Shown in pieces: positions 26,969 to 37,400 of a stretch of DNA of 64,000 nucleotides. The notes beneath the pieces were generated by a model. That model was not told the origin of the DNA, ran no database searches, and saw only the letters and a list, made by a program, of their open reading frames with translations. The translations under genes were made by a program, and so were the position numbers. This DNA comes from Verrucomicrobiales bacterium (lineage in GTDB: Bacteria; Verrucomicrobiota; Verrucomicrobiia; Verrucomicrobiales; DEV007), in the NCBI GenBank assembly GCA_002698785.1, contig PAAG01000045.1:124001-188000 (forward strand). The letters run 5' to 3'. Position 1 is the first letter of the stretch, and each line of letters begins with the position of its first letter.

Positions 26969-28306
26969 CTAGCGGTTCTTCTCGAAATACCGAACCAGGC
27001 CGGCGGTGATGCCGTCGGCGTACTCTTGGTAGATGTTTTTGCGGTAGGCTCCGTTGATTTCCCGTAGCCCATCGTACTCTCCCATTTGTACCCGGTCGTA
27101 GACTTCGCGATGGTTCATGCAGTAAGGTTCGAAAAACACCACCGGGCACATGAAGACGCGGTTGGCGAGCAGGTTCCTCGCCCAGACAAGGTCGTTGTTG
27201 TTGATCGCCATCCCGTTGGTGCCGTCGTAGTGGAATGAGGGCAGGCGAGTCTCCTTTTGCATGGGGCGCGAAATCTCGTCCGCCAGCTCTACCTCCTCGT
27301 AGTAGACCCGCTGGAGAATCCGGAGGAGCATTTCCATTCGTGTGTCGTCTTCGGCGATTTCACCGCCGCTGTAGCAGCCGTTGATAAGAAGATGGAGATG
27401 ATTCGGCGTTTTGAATGACGGATAGCGTGCAGACATCGGGGACGCATTAAAATGCAGGCAGAGGGCCAAATCAGGCTGGAGACTCTCGTTCACCAAGTTG
27501 CCTCGTTCCCTGATCTCGCTGGAAATGGCAAACATCGCCTTTGCAGTGCTGGAAATTAGGCTGCCGGAGGGAACCTTCTTCCTTTGTATCAGGTAATGGC
27601 GGGCCTCTTCCTGAAGGGTTTCGACCCGTTCTTCGGTCACGGGGTGGTTGCTGTTTCTTGTCAGGAGGACTCTGGCACCGAGGAGGGAAAGATCTCGCTC
27701 GAGAATTTTTGCCACCGTTAAGGTCATTTCTCCTTCGCGAACTTCAATCGTGTCTCTACCGATCCGAAAGTGTCGGTCATCCCAAGTCACCCATTTTCCG
27801 CCGATGTGACCTGGGTCGATGGCGATAAGGACACCGTCTAGCGGCCGGGTAGAATTCGGCTCCAGGTCGGGTAAGTCGACAGGGCGGCGCCAGAATCGAG
27901 GTGGCTCGGCGGATAAGTGCCCTTTCTGCCGGAATCGCAAGTCATACCACCCGGCCTCCGGGTGGTTGGACTGCTTCAATATCAAAACCCTGTCCTCTTG
28001 GATGGTGATGAGATCTTTGTATTCCTCCTTACTTCTCGCGTAGCAATGATTCAGCAGATAAGTGAATTCTTCCCGGGTAATCGTGTGCTGGTAGGCATCC
28101 AGGATCGTCCAGTCTGGAACTTCGCCAAGGCGGGCAATGAATGGGGGAGGGGCCGAATAATCGCGAGGATCGCTTCCAGCCAGGTTCATCGAAACTGCGC
28201 CGGTCTGGGCGGGCGCTACGAAAGGAAAGCACGCCAGAGCGACGGCACTGGACGCTGCAAGTTTCGCCAAAATGATTTGAAAATATTGAGGAAAGATCTT
28301 CAACAC
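26969..28306 (-). CDS. N-acetylmuramoyl-L-alanine amidase (Amidase_3 family)
   Basis: 445 residues. A hydrophobic N-terminal segment (about 12-33) exports it. The zinc amidase motifs are in order: IAIDPGHIGG, EGEMTLTVAK, CLHFNAS, and the catalytic Glu region VVFFEPYCMN. It should cut the amide bond between N-acetylmuramic acid and the stem peptide in peptidoglycan. Compared with AmiA/B/C it has a ~140-residue N-terminal region unrelated to the AMIN domain, and an unusually long insert between the His and last Glu motifs. It is divergent from ymdB by 51 bases. Confidence 0.8.
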   Translation of the reverse strand: MLKIFPQYFQIILAKLAASSAVALACFPFVAPAQTGAVSMNLAGSDPRDYSAPPPFIARLGEVPDWTILDAYQHTITREEFTYLLNHCYARSKEEYKDLITIQEDRVLILKQSNHPEAGWYDLRFRQKGHLSAEPPRFWRRPVDLPDLEPNSTRPLDGVLIAIDPGHIGGKWVTWDDRHFRIGRDTIEVREGEMTLTVAKILERDLSLLGARVLLTRNSNHPVTEERVETLQEEARHYLIQRKKVPSGSLISSTAKAMFAISSEIRERGNLVNESLQPDLALCLHFNASPMSARYPSFKTPNHLHLLINGCYSGGEIAEDDTRMEMLLRILQRVYYEEVELADEISRPMQKETRLPSFHYDGTNGMAINNNDLVWARNLLANRVFMCPVVFFEPYCMNHREVYDRVQMGEYDGLREINGAYRKNIYQEYADGITAGLVRYFEKNR

Positions 28307-28357
28307 GGTAACTATTTGGTTTTCCCTCCTCGTAAAACCAGCTGATGTAACTGAAGC

Positions 28358-29161
28358 ATGCTCAGAATTCTATTTCTAGGAGATATTGTTGGCGAACCCG
28401 GTCGAAAAGCGGTGATTTCCCGCCTGCCTGAGATTCGGAAAGAAGAAAACGTCGACTTCATTATCGTGAACGGTGAAAACTCCGCTGGTGGACGGGGGAT
28501 CACACCGAAGATCTCCATCGAACTTATGCGGGCTGGTGCTGCGGTGATTACGTCTGGGGACCACATCTGGGACCAGCAGGAGATCGTTGATTACATGGCG
28601 ACGGAGCCTCGTCTGCTTCGACCGTTGAATTACCCGTCCGGAACTCCGGGCTTTGGCTCAATCGTGTTGGAAACCGCAAAGGGCAAGGTGGCCGTCATCA
28701 ACGCGCAGGGAAGAAGCTTCATCCAGCCACCTCTGGAAAATCCCTTCATCGCCGTTTGCGACGAAATCGAGAAGCTGAAACAGGAAGAAGAGGTGTCTGT
28801 GATTTTTGTTGATTTCCACGCCGAGACGACCAGTGAGAAGATCGCTATGGGGCGATGCCTCGATGGGCTTGCCTCTGCAGTGGTCGGAACGCACACCCAC
28901 GTGCAGACCGCGGACGAAACGATTTTCTCTGGTGGAACTGCTTATCTGACCGATGCCGGGATGTGCGGTCCGCTCGAATCCATCCTCGGGAGAGAGATCG
29001 AACCGATCGTCGAAAGGTTCCTTAAATCGACTCCGCGAAGGTTTCCTGTCGCCAAGGGAATTGTGGGAATTCGAGGAGTCATTGTGGATGTGGATGAGAA
29101 AACCGGGAAATCCGTCGAGATTCGCCGATTTTCGGAAGATTTTGATCCCCAAAATCAATGA
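28358..29161 (+). CDS. ymdB: YmdB-family metallophosphoesterase
   Basis: 267 residues, the family length. Metal-binding motifs are visible: FLGDIVGEPGR, VNGENSAGG, TSGDHIWDQ, VDFHAETTSEK and GTHTHVQTAD. These match the TIGR00282 family, of which Bacillus YmdB is a phosphodiesterase for cyclic nucleotides. It is cytoplasmic and its role here is unknown. A T-rich spacer and the tRNA-Thr/tuf region follow on the same strand. Confidence 0.92.
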   Translation: MLRILFLGDIVGEPGRKAVISRLPEIRKEENVDFIIVNGENSAGGRGITPKISIELMRAGAAVITSGDHIWDQQEIVDYMATEPRLLRPLNYPSGTPGFGSIVLETAKGKVAVINAQGRSFIQPPLENPFIAVCDEIEKLKQEEEVSVIFVDFHAETTSEKIAMGRCLDGLASAVVGTHTHVQTADETIFSGGTAYLTDAGMCGPLESILGREIEPIVERFLKSTPRRFPVAKGIVGIRGVIVDVDEKTGKSVEIRRFSEDFDPQNQ

Positions 29162-29195
29162 ATTGCTTTTTTTTAAACGAATTCGGAATATTTTT

Positions 29196-29223
29196 TTGAC
29201 AGAACCAACCTGTCGAGTAGCTT
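29196..29223 (+). promoter_or_regulatory. Weak candidate promoter for the tRNA-Thr/tuf region
   Basis: A consensus TTGACA (29196-29201) is followed after 16 bases by TAGCTT (29218-29223), a poor -10 match. It is the only -35-like consensus in the 209-base gap before tRNA-Thr. I list it because the region must have a strong promoter; the -10 assignment is uncertain. Confidence 0.3.
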
Positions 29224-29370
29224 TCGCGGCTAAATTCGCCCGTACGGCCCCTAAGTCCCCCGTGCACCCTCCCGAAAGGAAGTGATGCGTGGGGTTTATT
29301 GCCTTCAGGTGTAATTTGGATGCCTGAGTTATGGGATCATCCGGTCTTTAAGCTCAAGGTGCTTTAAAAG

Positions 29371-29445
<75 letters not shown>

Positions 29446-29563
29446 TTTTTAGTATTACGTAAACAGAACTTAGAAAAAGACATAGCGAGAACGGGAAAGC
29501 GAGAAGCGCCCACGACCTGACAGTCGATTTTTAGACGATAACCAACAAAAAAACCAAACGACA

Positions 29564-30748
29564 ATGGCAAAAGCAGCATTCGAACGAAACAAACCGCACG
29601 TGAACGTCGGAACGATCGGTCACGTTGACCACGGTAAGACGACGCTCACCGCCGCTATCACCACGACTCTCGCTGAGAAAGGTTTCGCGGAAAAGCGTGC
29701 TTACGACGAGATTGACGGTGCACCGGAAGAGCGCGAACGCGGAATTACAATTTCTACCGCACACGTTGAATACGAGACCGAGAACCGCCACTACGCCCAC
29801 GTAGATTGCCCCGGTCACGCTGACTACGTGAAAAACATGATTACTGGTGCCGCTCAGATGGACGGTGCTATCCTCGTTTGCTCTGCAGCAGACGGTCCAA
29901 TGCCTCAGACTCGTGAGCACATCCTTCTTGCTCGTCAGGTTGGTGTTCCTGCGATCGTGGTTTTCCTCAACAAGGTTGACCAGGTTGACGACGAAGAGCT
30001 TCTTGATCTAGTTGAGATGGAAGTTCGCGAACTTCTTAGCCAGTATGAGTTCCCAGGTGACGACATTCCAATCGTTCGTGGTTCTGCTCTCAAGGCTCTC
30101 GAGGGAGACGCAACTCATCAGGATGCAATCATGAAGCTCATGGAAGCTGTTGATGAATACATCCCGCTTCCTGAGCGCCCGATCGATCAGGATTTCCTTA
30201 TGCCTGTTGAGGACGTGTTCTCTATCGAAGGTCGTGGTACTGTTGCGACTGGTCGTGTTGAGCGTGGGATCGTCAAGAAGATGGAAGAAGTTGAGATTGT
30301 TGGTATTCGCGACACTGTCAAAACTACTGTTACAGACATCGAGATGTTCCGTAAGCTTCTCGACGAAGGTCGTGCAGGTGACAACGTTGGGCTTCTTCTT
30401 CGTGGCCTCAAGAAAGACGACATCGAGCGCGGTCAGGTGATTGCAAAGCCTGGCTCCATCACTCCTCACCGTAAGTTCAAGGCAGAAGTTTACGTTCTGA
30501 GCAAGGATGAGGGTGGTCGTCACACGCCATTCTTCAACAACTACCGTCCTCAGTTCTACTTCCGTACAACTGACGTAACTGGTTCTGTCCAGCTTCCTGA
30601 CGGAGTTGAGATGGTTATGCCTGGTGACAACGTTGCTATCGAAGTTGAATTGATTACTCCGATTGCTATGGAGAAGACCATCCGCTTCGCGATTCGTGAA
30701 GGTGGACGTACCGTTGGTGCGGGTCGTGTCTCCGACATCCTTGACTAA
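29564..30748 (+). CDS. tuf: Elongation factor Tu
   Basis: 394 residues, the standard length. The GTPase motifs are [10 protein letters not shown], the switch I Thr in [14 protein letters not shown] and NKVD. Domains 2 and 3 complete the protein ([13 protein letters not shown]; ending [13 protein letters not shown]). It carries aminoacyl-tRNA to the ribosome. Codon use is strongly skewed to GGT, CGT and CTC compared with flanking metabolic genes, as expected for a highly expressed gene. It lies between two tRNA genes. Confidence 0.99.
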   Translation: MAKAAFERNKPHVNVGTIGHVDHGKTTLTAAITTTLAEKGFAEKRAYDEIDGAPEERERGITISTAHVEYETENRHYAHVDCPGHADYVKNMITGAAQMDGAILVCSAADGPMPQTREHILLARQVGVPAIVVFLNKVDQVDDEELLDLVEMEVRELLSQYEFPGDDIPIVRGSALKALEGDATHQDAIMKLMEAVDEYIPLPERPIDQDFLMPVEDVFSIEGRGTVATGRVERGIVKKMEEVEIVGIRDTVKTTVTDIEMFRKLLDEGRAGDNVGLLLRGLKKDDIERGQVIAKPGSITPHRKFKAEVYVLSKDEGGRHTPFFNNYRPQFYFRTTDVTGSVQLPDGVEMVMPGDNVAIEVELITPIAMEKTIRFAIREGGRTVGAGRVSDILD

Positions 30749-30771
30749 TCAAGTGTAATTACTTTCTGATT

Positions 30772-30847
30772 TGTCCCGAGCTTCACGAGGAGCTCGGGGC
30801 AGCAGGAAAAACTATCGAGGGGACCCGAGATGTCGGCTCCCCTCTTT
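30772..30847 (+). other. Two strong hairpins between tuf and tRNA-Trp
   Basis: First hairpin: TGTCCCGAGCT (30772-30782) pairs with AGCTCGGGGCA (30791-30801) around an 8-base loop, and has no T-tract. Second: GAGGGGA (30817-30823) pairs with TCCCCTC (30838-30844), enclosing CCGA/TCGG around a GATG loop, then TTT. They could be RNA processing sites that free tRNA-Trp, or partial terminators that reduce readthrough from tuf. Confidence 0.6.
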
Positions 30848-30872
30848 CCGCCAATAAGTGGAAGTGGGACAT

Positions 30873-30948
30873 AGGGCAGTAGCTCAATTGGTAGAGTAGC
30901 GGTCTCCAAAACCGTTGGTTGCGAGTTCGAGTCTCGCCTGCCCTGCCA
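30873..30948 (+). tRNA. tRNA-Trp (anticodon CCA)
   Basis: Acceptor AGGGCAG/CTGCCCT, D arm GCTC/GAGT, anticodon stem GCGGT/ACCGT with loop CTCCAAA giving anticodon CCA, and T arm GCGAG/CTCGC with loop TTCGAGT. The 3' CCA is encoded. The tuf - tRNA-Trp - secE order is widely conserved in bacteria. Confidence 0.97.
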
Positions 30949-30988
30949 CTCCTGAAAAAGCGGAAAATTTAACCCCCAAATTGGAAAC

Positions 30989-31201
30989 ATGAAGTTAGGA
31001 AAATACCTGGGAGAAGTTCGCGGAGAGCTGAAGAAGGCGACGTGGCCTTGGGATCCGAAAGAAAAGGGTCTTAAGAGATACAAGCAGCTCATCGATTCCA
31101 CTGTAGTGGTCTTGATTGCGATGGTTCTCCTCGGGGCATTCGTGGCTACGATCGATTTTGCGATGCGTAACACCATGGATTTCCTCACCTCTGGATTCTA
31201 A
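30989..31201 (+). CDS. secE: Protein translocase subunit SecE
   Basis: 70 residues, the short single-helix form. The conserved amphipathic segment (LGEVRGELKKATWP) precedes one transmembrane helix (about 37-60). It stabilises the SecY channel in the inner membrane. The start is the ATG at 30989, and the nusG gene follows after 27 bases. The position before nusG is canonical. Confidence 0.95.
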   Translation: MKLGKYLGEVRGELKKATWPWDPKEKGLKRYKQLIDSTVVVLIAMVLLGAFVATIDFAMRNTMDFLTSGF

Positions 31202-31228
31202 TTCTGACGTTTTTTAACCCCTTCACCC

Positions 31229-31798
31229 ATGCCGAGTATCCCAGCACCAAATGATCAATGGTACGTGGTTCACGTTCTCTCCGGACAGGAGTTGAAAGTG
31301 CGCGACAGCATTGAGCGGCGAATCGCTGCCGAAGAAATGGGCGACCTTATCTACGAGGTGCTCGTTCCGCAGGAGCGTGTCTCAGAGGTGAAGTCTGGGC
31401 AGAAGCGGGAAGCGAATCGAAAATTCTTCCCGGGTTACATTATTATAAACATGCACCTCCTTCATGAGGACAATACCTTGGTCGACCGGACATGGTATTT
31501 CATTCAGGAGACTGATGGTGTGATTAATTTCGCCGGAACAAAAGACTACCCTATGCCCATGCCTATGCATGAAGTTGAGGGGATGCTCCAGCAGATTAAG
31601 GAGCGCGAAGGAAGCGTGAAGCCTGCTGTTGAGTTTGAGGTCGGTGATACTGTGGTGGTCTCTGATGGGCCTTTCCAGGGGCAGACCGGAATCATCGCCG
31701 AGGTTAATGAAGAAAAGGGCGAACTCATGGTGTCGGTCAACATCTTCGGGCGAGAGACACTTGTTCCGCTCGAATACTGGCAGGTAGAAGTTGGTTAA
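31229..31798 (+). CDS. nusG: Transcription antitermination factor NusG
   Basis: 189 residues. The N-terminal NGN domain starts QWYVVHVLSGQELKVRDSI; the FFPGYI motif is present. The C-terminal KOW domain is DTVVVSDGPFQGQTGIIAEV. It binds RNA polymerase and links it to Rho or the ribosome. A small hairpin (31815-31828, TGGCC/GGCCA) lies in the spacer to rplK. Confidence 0.97.
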   Translation: MPSIPAPNDQWYVVHVLSGQELKVRDSIERRIAAEEMGDLIYEVLVPQERVSEVKSGQKREANRKFFPGYIIINMHLLHEDNTLVDRTWYFIQETDGVINFAGTKDYPMPMPMHEVEGMLQQIKEREGSVKPAVEFEVGDTVVVSDGPFQGQTGIIAEVNEEKGELMVSVNIFGRETLVPLEYWQVEVG

Positions 31799-31870
31799 GA
31801 ATTTGTGGATTGATTGGCCTTGCGGCCAGTTGGACGAGGAAGAGAAAGATTTTATTTAATAGGAAGCACG

Positions 31871-32296
31871 ATGGCTAAAGAATTGGTTCAACAATTGAAG
31901 CTGCAGATCCCTGCAGGACAGGCAAACCCGTCACCTCCGGTCGGTCCGGCTCTCGGTCAGGCAGGGGTCAACATCATGGAGTTCTGTAAGGAGTTTAACG
32001 CTCGCACCCAGCAGAACGCAGGAGAGATTCTCCCCGTGGTAATCAGTGTGTTTGCAGACAAGAGTTTCACTTTCATTACCAAGAAGCCACCGGCAGCGGT
32101 TCTTCTCAAGAAGGCGGCTAACATCGCTTCCGGTTCCGGAACTCCAAACAAAACCAAGGTGGGAAAACTCACGCGCGACCAGCTCGTTGAAGTGGCTCGC
32201 ATCAAGATGGAGGATATGAACACTGATGACGAGGAGATGGCGTGCCGCATCCTTGCTGGAACAGCTCGTCAGATGGGCCTCGAAATCGTCGACTAA
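31871..32296 (+). CDS. rplK: Ribosomal protein L11 (uL11)
   Basis: 141 residues from the ATG at 31871, preceded by AGGAAG; the frame is open upstream to 31814 but the added residues are not L11. The sequence [19 protein letters not shown] is diagnostic. L11 forms part of the GTPase-associated centre. The gap to rplA (63 bases) contains a TTTTGAGT/ACTCAAAA hairpin and an AGGAGG-like sequence. Confidence 0.98.
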   Translation: MAKELVQQLKLQIPAGQANPSPPVGPALGQAGVNIMEFCKEFNARTQQNAGEILPVVISVFADKSFTFITKKPPAAVLLKKAANIASGSGTPNKTKVGKLTRDQLVEVARIKMEDMNTDDEEMACRILAGTARQMGLEIVD

Positions 32297-32359
32297 ATTT
32301 TTTGAGTAAACTCAAAACCGCAGGAGGGCTCGAAGTCCGTTCGCACTGCAACCTGAAAC

Positions 32360-33055
32360 ATGGCTAAGAAAAGAAGCAAAAGATACCTGAAGGCCGCCGA
32401 ATTGGTGGAAGCGGGAAAGATCTACTCTATTGAAGAGGCGGTCTCCCTTGTGAAGAAGTTTCCTGCACCGAAGTTCGATCAGACGGTGACGATCACATTC
32501 CGTATGGGAGTTGATCCTCGTCAGTCCGATCAGATGGTTCGCGGAACATGTCCCCTTCCAAACGGAAGCGGTAAAGAAGTGAAGGTTCTCGTTTTCGCCG
32601 AAGGTGAAGCGGCAACAGAAGCGAAAAATGCAGGAGCTGATTATGTCGGCTTCGAAGCTCTGATCAAAGAAGTGCAGGGCGGAATGATGGATTTCGACGC
32701 AGTTATCGCTACGCCAGCTGCCATGTCCGAAGTTCGTAAGCTGGGTAGACAGTTGGGACCTCGCGGTCTCATGCCAAACCCAAAAACTGGCACCGTTACC
32801 GATGATACTGCTGGTGCAGTGAAAGCGGTGAAGGCTGGTCGTGTTGACTTCAAACTCGACAAAAATGGAAACATTTCAGTTCCGATCGGAAAAGCTTCTT
32901 TCGAAGACGCTGACCTGATTGAGAACGGCAAGGCCGTGATTGATGCGGTGAATGGTAATCGTCCGGCATCGGCAAAAGGGATCTTCCTCCTGAACGGGGC
33001 GATCACTGCGACGATGACTCCCGGTGTGAATGTCGACCTTTCAGATTGGAAGTGA
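32360..33055 (+). CDS. rplA: Ribosomal protein L1 (uL1)
   Basis: 231 residues, the standard length. The motif LGRQLGPRGLMPNPKTGTV is diagnostic. L1 forms the stalk at the ribosomal E site and in many bacteria represses its own operon; no obvious copy of the rRNA-like L1 target was identified here. Confidence 0.98.
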   Translation: MAKKRSKRYLKAAELVEAGKIYSIEEAVSLVKKFPAPKFDQTVTITFRMGVDPRQSDQMVRGTCPLPNGSGKEVKVLVFAEGEAATEAKNAGADYVGFEALIKEVQGGMMDFDAVIATPAAMSEVRKLGRQLGPRGLMPNPKTGTVTDDTAGAVKAVKAGRVDFKLDKNGNISVPIGKASFEDADLIENGKAVIDAVNGNRPASAKGIFLLNGAITATMTPGVNVDLSDWK

Positions 33056-33104
33056 TCGAGAGGGCAATAACCACGAAGATTAGAATCACCAAACTTTAAG
33101 AACG

Positions 33105-33620
33105 ATGAAAGAAGTAAAACAAGTCATCATCGACGACCTTTTGGGCCGGATTAACGAGTCGCCTTTCCTGATTGTAGCTGACTACGCGGGAATGACCGTT
33201 CCTCAGTTCGAAGATTTGCGCAAGCGACTCAAAGAAAACGGAGCCAAATTCCAGGTGGCCAAAAACAGTTTTGTTAAGCGCGCTGCAAATTCTGCCGAAT
33301 ACCCAGAGGGTGTTGCGGAGTTTCTCTCCGGCCAGACAGCTGTTGTCACGGGAGAAAGCGATGTTTGCGCGGCGGCGAAAGCACTGAAAACCTTCTCGAA
33401 AGAGAACGGTGGCAAGGGTGCGGTTCGCGGTGGCGTTCTCGACGGAGAGCTGCTCGACGTCGAAAAAGTGAATGCTCTTGCAGATCTTCCTCCGAAGGAA
33501 ATTCTCCAGGCCCAGTTGCTCGGTGTGCTCAGCTCGCCAGCGCAGAAGCTCGTTACTGTTCTCAACGAACCAGGTGCTTCACTGGCACGTGTCCTTCAGG
33601 CGAAAGCCGACCAGGGATAA
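33105..33620 (+). CDS. rplJ: Ribosomal protein L10 (uL10)
   Basis: 171 residues. The N-terminal rRNA-binding domain has FLIVADYAGMTVPQFEDLR and FQVAKNSFVKRA. The C-terminal helix that holds L7/L12 dimers is present. The gene is followed by a 151-base gap before rplL. Confidence 0.97.
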   Translation: MKEVKQVIIDDLLGRINESPFLIVADYAGMTVPQFEDLRKRLKENGAKFQVAKNSFVKRAANSAEYPEGVAEFLSGQTAVVTGESDVCAAAKALKTFSKENGGKGAVRGGVLDGELLDVEKVNALADLPPKEILQAQLLGVLSSPAQKLVTVLNEPGASLARVLQAKADQG

Positions 33621-33771
33621 AACAGAAAACATTGATTTTTATTAACATTTTGGATGGCGACGATCGCCGTCTGATGAACCAGAAAACAAAAAACCGGGTT
33701 CCTTGTCGAATGCTGAGCGCAGCATCTTAATTGTCGGAACGCTTTTCGACGCGGCGATACCCACCAGAAAT

Positions 33772-34152
33772 ATGGCTGATACAGACGCATTAGTTGACCA
33801 GTTGAGTGGTCTGACGGTACTCGAGGTTGCTGACCTCGTGAAAGCATTGGAAGAAAAGTGGGGAGTTAGCGCTGCTGCTCCTGCTGCAGTTGCAGCTGCA
33901 CCCGCCGCAGGTGGTGGCGAAGCTGCTGCTGAAGAGAAGGACGAATTTGACGTTGTTCTCGAATCTTTCGGTGACAACAAGATTGCCGTGATTAAGGCAG
34001 TTCGTGAAGCAATCTCCGGCCTCGGTCTTGCCGACGCTAAGAAGATTGTTGAGAGCGCTCCTACAACTCTTAAGGAAGCTGCTTCCAAGGACGAAGCCGA
34101 AGAAATCAAGACCAAGCTTACCGAAGCCGGTGCTACCATCGAGCTCAAGTAA
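33772..34152 (+). CDS. rplL: Ribosomal protein L7/L12 (bL12)
   Basis: 126 residues from the ATG at 33772; the frame is open upstream to 33703 but only the segment from [11 protein letters not shown] fits the family. The Ala-rich hinge (~38-54) and the C-terminal domain ([25 protein letters not shown]) are complete. It recruits translational GTPases. Confidence 0.98.
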   Translation: MADTDALVDQLSGLTVLEVADLVKALEEKWGVSAAAPAAVAAAPAAGGGEAAAEEKDEFDVVLESFGDNKIAVIKAVREAISGLGLADAKKIVESAPTTLKEAASKDEAEEIKTKLTEAGATIELK

Positions 34153-34466
34153 GTTACTGCTTTCGGGACTTCCGGCCCTTTCGGGGGCCGGAAGCTCACC
34201 CGAAAATCTTTTTTTAAGAAATTTCGCTATCCAACCGTTACTAGTTACAGAGAGCGTGCATCTAACCCCGAGGCAACAAAGCTGAATTCGACGTCGAATC
34301 CTGGCCATTTTGAGATGGTCAGGCTTCGTCGTCTCGTATTTGAGGCGGCAGGCTCCGAGGGCGATAGCGTTTTCCCGTGTACACCTGTTTGTATGGGGAT
34401 CTCGCTATCATAACGAGGGGCGCAAGAGTTCACGATCTCTAGAGACCCAATAAATCCAGCGCCATT
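34153..34466 (+). other. Structured rplL-rpoB spacer (no gene)
   Basis: This 314-base gap has no credible ORF. It holds four inverted repeats: a GC-rich hairpin at 34169-34194 (CTTCCGGCCC/GGGCCGGAAG) with a T-tract 12 bases later; a 14-base perfect palindrome ATTCGACGTCGAAT at 34286-34299; a 9-base stem at 34300-34323 (CCTGGCCAT/ATGGTCAGG); and a distant 7-base pair GATAGCG/CGCTATC at 34363-34409. The first may be a processing site or attenuator between ribosomal and polymerase genes, as known in E. coli. The remainder could be a leader RNA for rpoB. Function is inferred. Confidence 0.6.
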
Positions 34467-37400
34467 ATGTCAGCACGTGCCCAGAAACTCGAACGTTTGT
34501 ATTTCGGTAAGATTGAGGAGGCAATCGATACTCCTAACCTTATCGAGGTACAGCTTGATTCCTATCGGGAGTTCCTTCAACAAGAAGTTACTCCGTCCGA
34601 TCGGATTTCTACTGGCCTTCAGTCAGTCTTCCAGGAGGTCTTTCCGATCCAGAGTTATGACGAAAAATTCACACTCGATTTTGCAAAATATGAAGTAGGC
34701 GAGCCAAAGCTGACTGCCCTTGAGGCGCTCCGCGACGGTGAGACTTTCAGTGCTCCTCTCTACGTGACCTTTGCACTCACCGACGAGTCTGGGACGAAAG
34801 AAGAGCGTGTATACATGGGAGAGCTTCCCATGATGACCCAGCGGGGTACATTCGTCATCAACGGTGCTGAGCGTGTTGTTGTCAGCCAGCTTCACCGTTC
34901 TCCTGGTGTTTGCTTCGAAACCAACCTCCACCTGAACGGAAAGACTCTTTTTGGCTTCCGCATCATTCCTGACCGCGGTTCCTGGATGGAAGTTCAGTTT
35001 GATACGAACGACCTTCTATACGTATACCTCGACCGTCGTCGTCGCCGTCGTAAGTTCCTTGCGACAACATTCCTGCGCGCCATTGGATACCCGACTGACG
35101 AAGACATCATTTCCCAGTTTTATGAGATCGAAAAGCTGAAGATCGATCCTTCCATGGACGAGGCGGAACTCGCCAACATGGTCATTTTCGAGGACGTTAT
35201 GGATGGTGACATGGTCGTGGCAAAAGCCTACGAGCCACTCACCCTCGCCGTAATTACCCAGCTCAGCGGTCTCGGTATCAAGAGTGTTCCGATCGTTCAG
35301 GCGTCTCACGATGACCTGTTGATCAAGTCACTCAAAAAGGATCCTGCTGCTAACGAAGAGGAAGCGCTTAAGGATATCTATCGCCGTCTCCGCCCTGGCG
35401 ATCCTCCGACAGTGGCAAATGCTCGTGCGTTGCTGAAGCGCCTTTTCTTCGATCCGAAGAAGTACGACCTGACTCGTGTTGGTCGTTACAAGATCAACCA
35501 GAAACTCGGCCTCGATGTGGACGAAAACGAAAGAGTGATCACCTCCGACGATTTCCTCGTCGCTATGGGGTATCTCTTCGGTCTTCGCCGTGGTGAAGGT
35601 GTTCTCGATGACATTGACCACCTTGGTAGCCGTCGTATTCGTGCGGTAGGCGAGCTTCTCGCGAATCAGTGCCGTGTCGGTCTTGCCCGTACAGAGCGTC
35701 TCGTTAAAGAGCGAATGACTCTGTTCGACATCAATCTCGACGGAATGACTCCTTCGAAACTCGTGAACCCGAAAGCGCTTGCTGCCGTTGTTCGTGACTT
35801 CTTCGGTCGTTCTCAGTTGAGTCAGTTCATGGACCAGATCAACCCTCTGTCCGAACTGACCCACAAGCGTCGTCTTTCAGCTCTTGGACCTGGTGGTCTG
35901 AACCGTGACCGTGCCGGCTTCGAAGTGCGTGACGTTCACCCATCTCACTACGGCCGTATCTGCCCGATTGAGACACCGGAAGGTCCAAACATTGGTCTGA
36001 TTAACTCGATGAGTTGTTATGCTCGTATCAACGAGTTTGGCTTCATCGAAACTCCTTACCGTCGTATCGTGAAGGGTAAAGTTTCCAAGAAGATCGACTA
36101 TCTCACAGCTGACCAGGAAGAAAGCTACCTCATCGCTCAGGCAAACAACCCGATCGATGAGAAAGGAAATTTCCTTACTGAGAAGATCACGGTTCGTCAC
36201 CTCGGTGAATTCATCGAAGTGGACCCAACCGAGTCGACTTACATGGACGTCTCTCCGAAGCAGCTTGTCTCTGTTGCGGCGAGTCTGATTCCTTTCCTTG
36301 AGCACGATGATGCGAACCGCGCACTCATGGGCTCGAACATGCAACGCCAGGGAGTTCCGCTTCTTGTTTCCGACTCTCCTTATGTCGGAACAGGAATGGA
36401 AGGCAAAGTGGCTCGTGACTCACGCGCTGTTGTCGTATCCATCGGGGCCGGAATCGTAGCTGCTGCTACGGCAGAGATCATCGTCGTGACAAGCGACGGA
36501 GAGCTGCCTTGTTCGGAGGCTCAATTCCTGACGAATCCTTTCAAGCTGAAGAGCGATGTGGACAACGGTGTTTACGTTTACCCGTTGCGTAAGTTCATGC
36601 GTTCGAACGCGGGCACCTGCATCAACCAGAAGCCAATCATCAACCGGGGCGACAAAGTCAAAGCGGGTGATGTTCTCGCTGACGGACCGAATACCGAGCA
36701 GGGTGAGCTTGCTCTCGGGCGCAACGTGCTCGTCGCGTTCATGCCTTGGAACGGATACAACTTCGAGGATGCGATCGTGATCAGCGAGCGCATCGTGAAA
36801 GAAGACGTCTACACCTCCATTCACGTGGATGAGTTCGAAATCGGAGCTCGTGACACCAAGCTTGGACCAGAAGAAATTACTCGCGACATTCCGAACGTCG
36901 GTGAAGAGGCTCTCAAAGACCTTGGTCCTGACGGCGTTATCCGAGTCGGTGCCGAAGTGAAGCCTGGCGACATCCTCGTCGGAAAGATCACTCCGAAGAG
37001 CGAAACGGAACTTGCTCCTGAAGAGCGACTCCTCCGCGCGATCTTCGGTGAAAAAGCTGCCGACGTGAAAGACACGTCACTTCGCGTTCCTTCCGGTTGT
37101 GTTGGTATCGTGATGGACGTTCGCGTTTCTTCTCGTAACTCTTCCAGCAAAGAGAAGCTCGATCCGAAAGAGCAGCAGAAGCAGCAGAAGCAAATCATCG
37201 ACGAGCACAAGCGTCGTCATGAAGAGCTTACCGAGCAGCTCACTGAGAAGCTTTCCGACATTCTCCTCGGAGAAAAGATTCCTCTTGATGTGGTCAATGG
37301 CCGCACTGGTGAGATCATCATCCCTGCGAACCGCAAGATCACGAAGACACTCCTTCGCAAGCTTGCCGACAACTACGCCAACGTTGAAATCGATCCGAGC

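Noticed and set aside
32299-32317. TTTTGAGT/ACTCAAAA inverted repeat between rplK and rplA as a terminator
   Set aside because: The stem is AT-rich and short, and rplA follows directly as part of the same operon; no terminating T-tract lies downstream.
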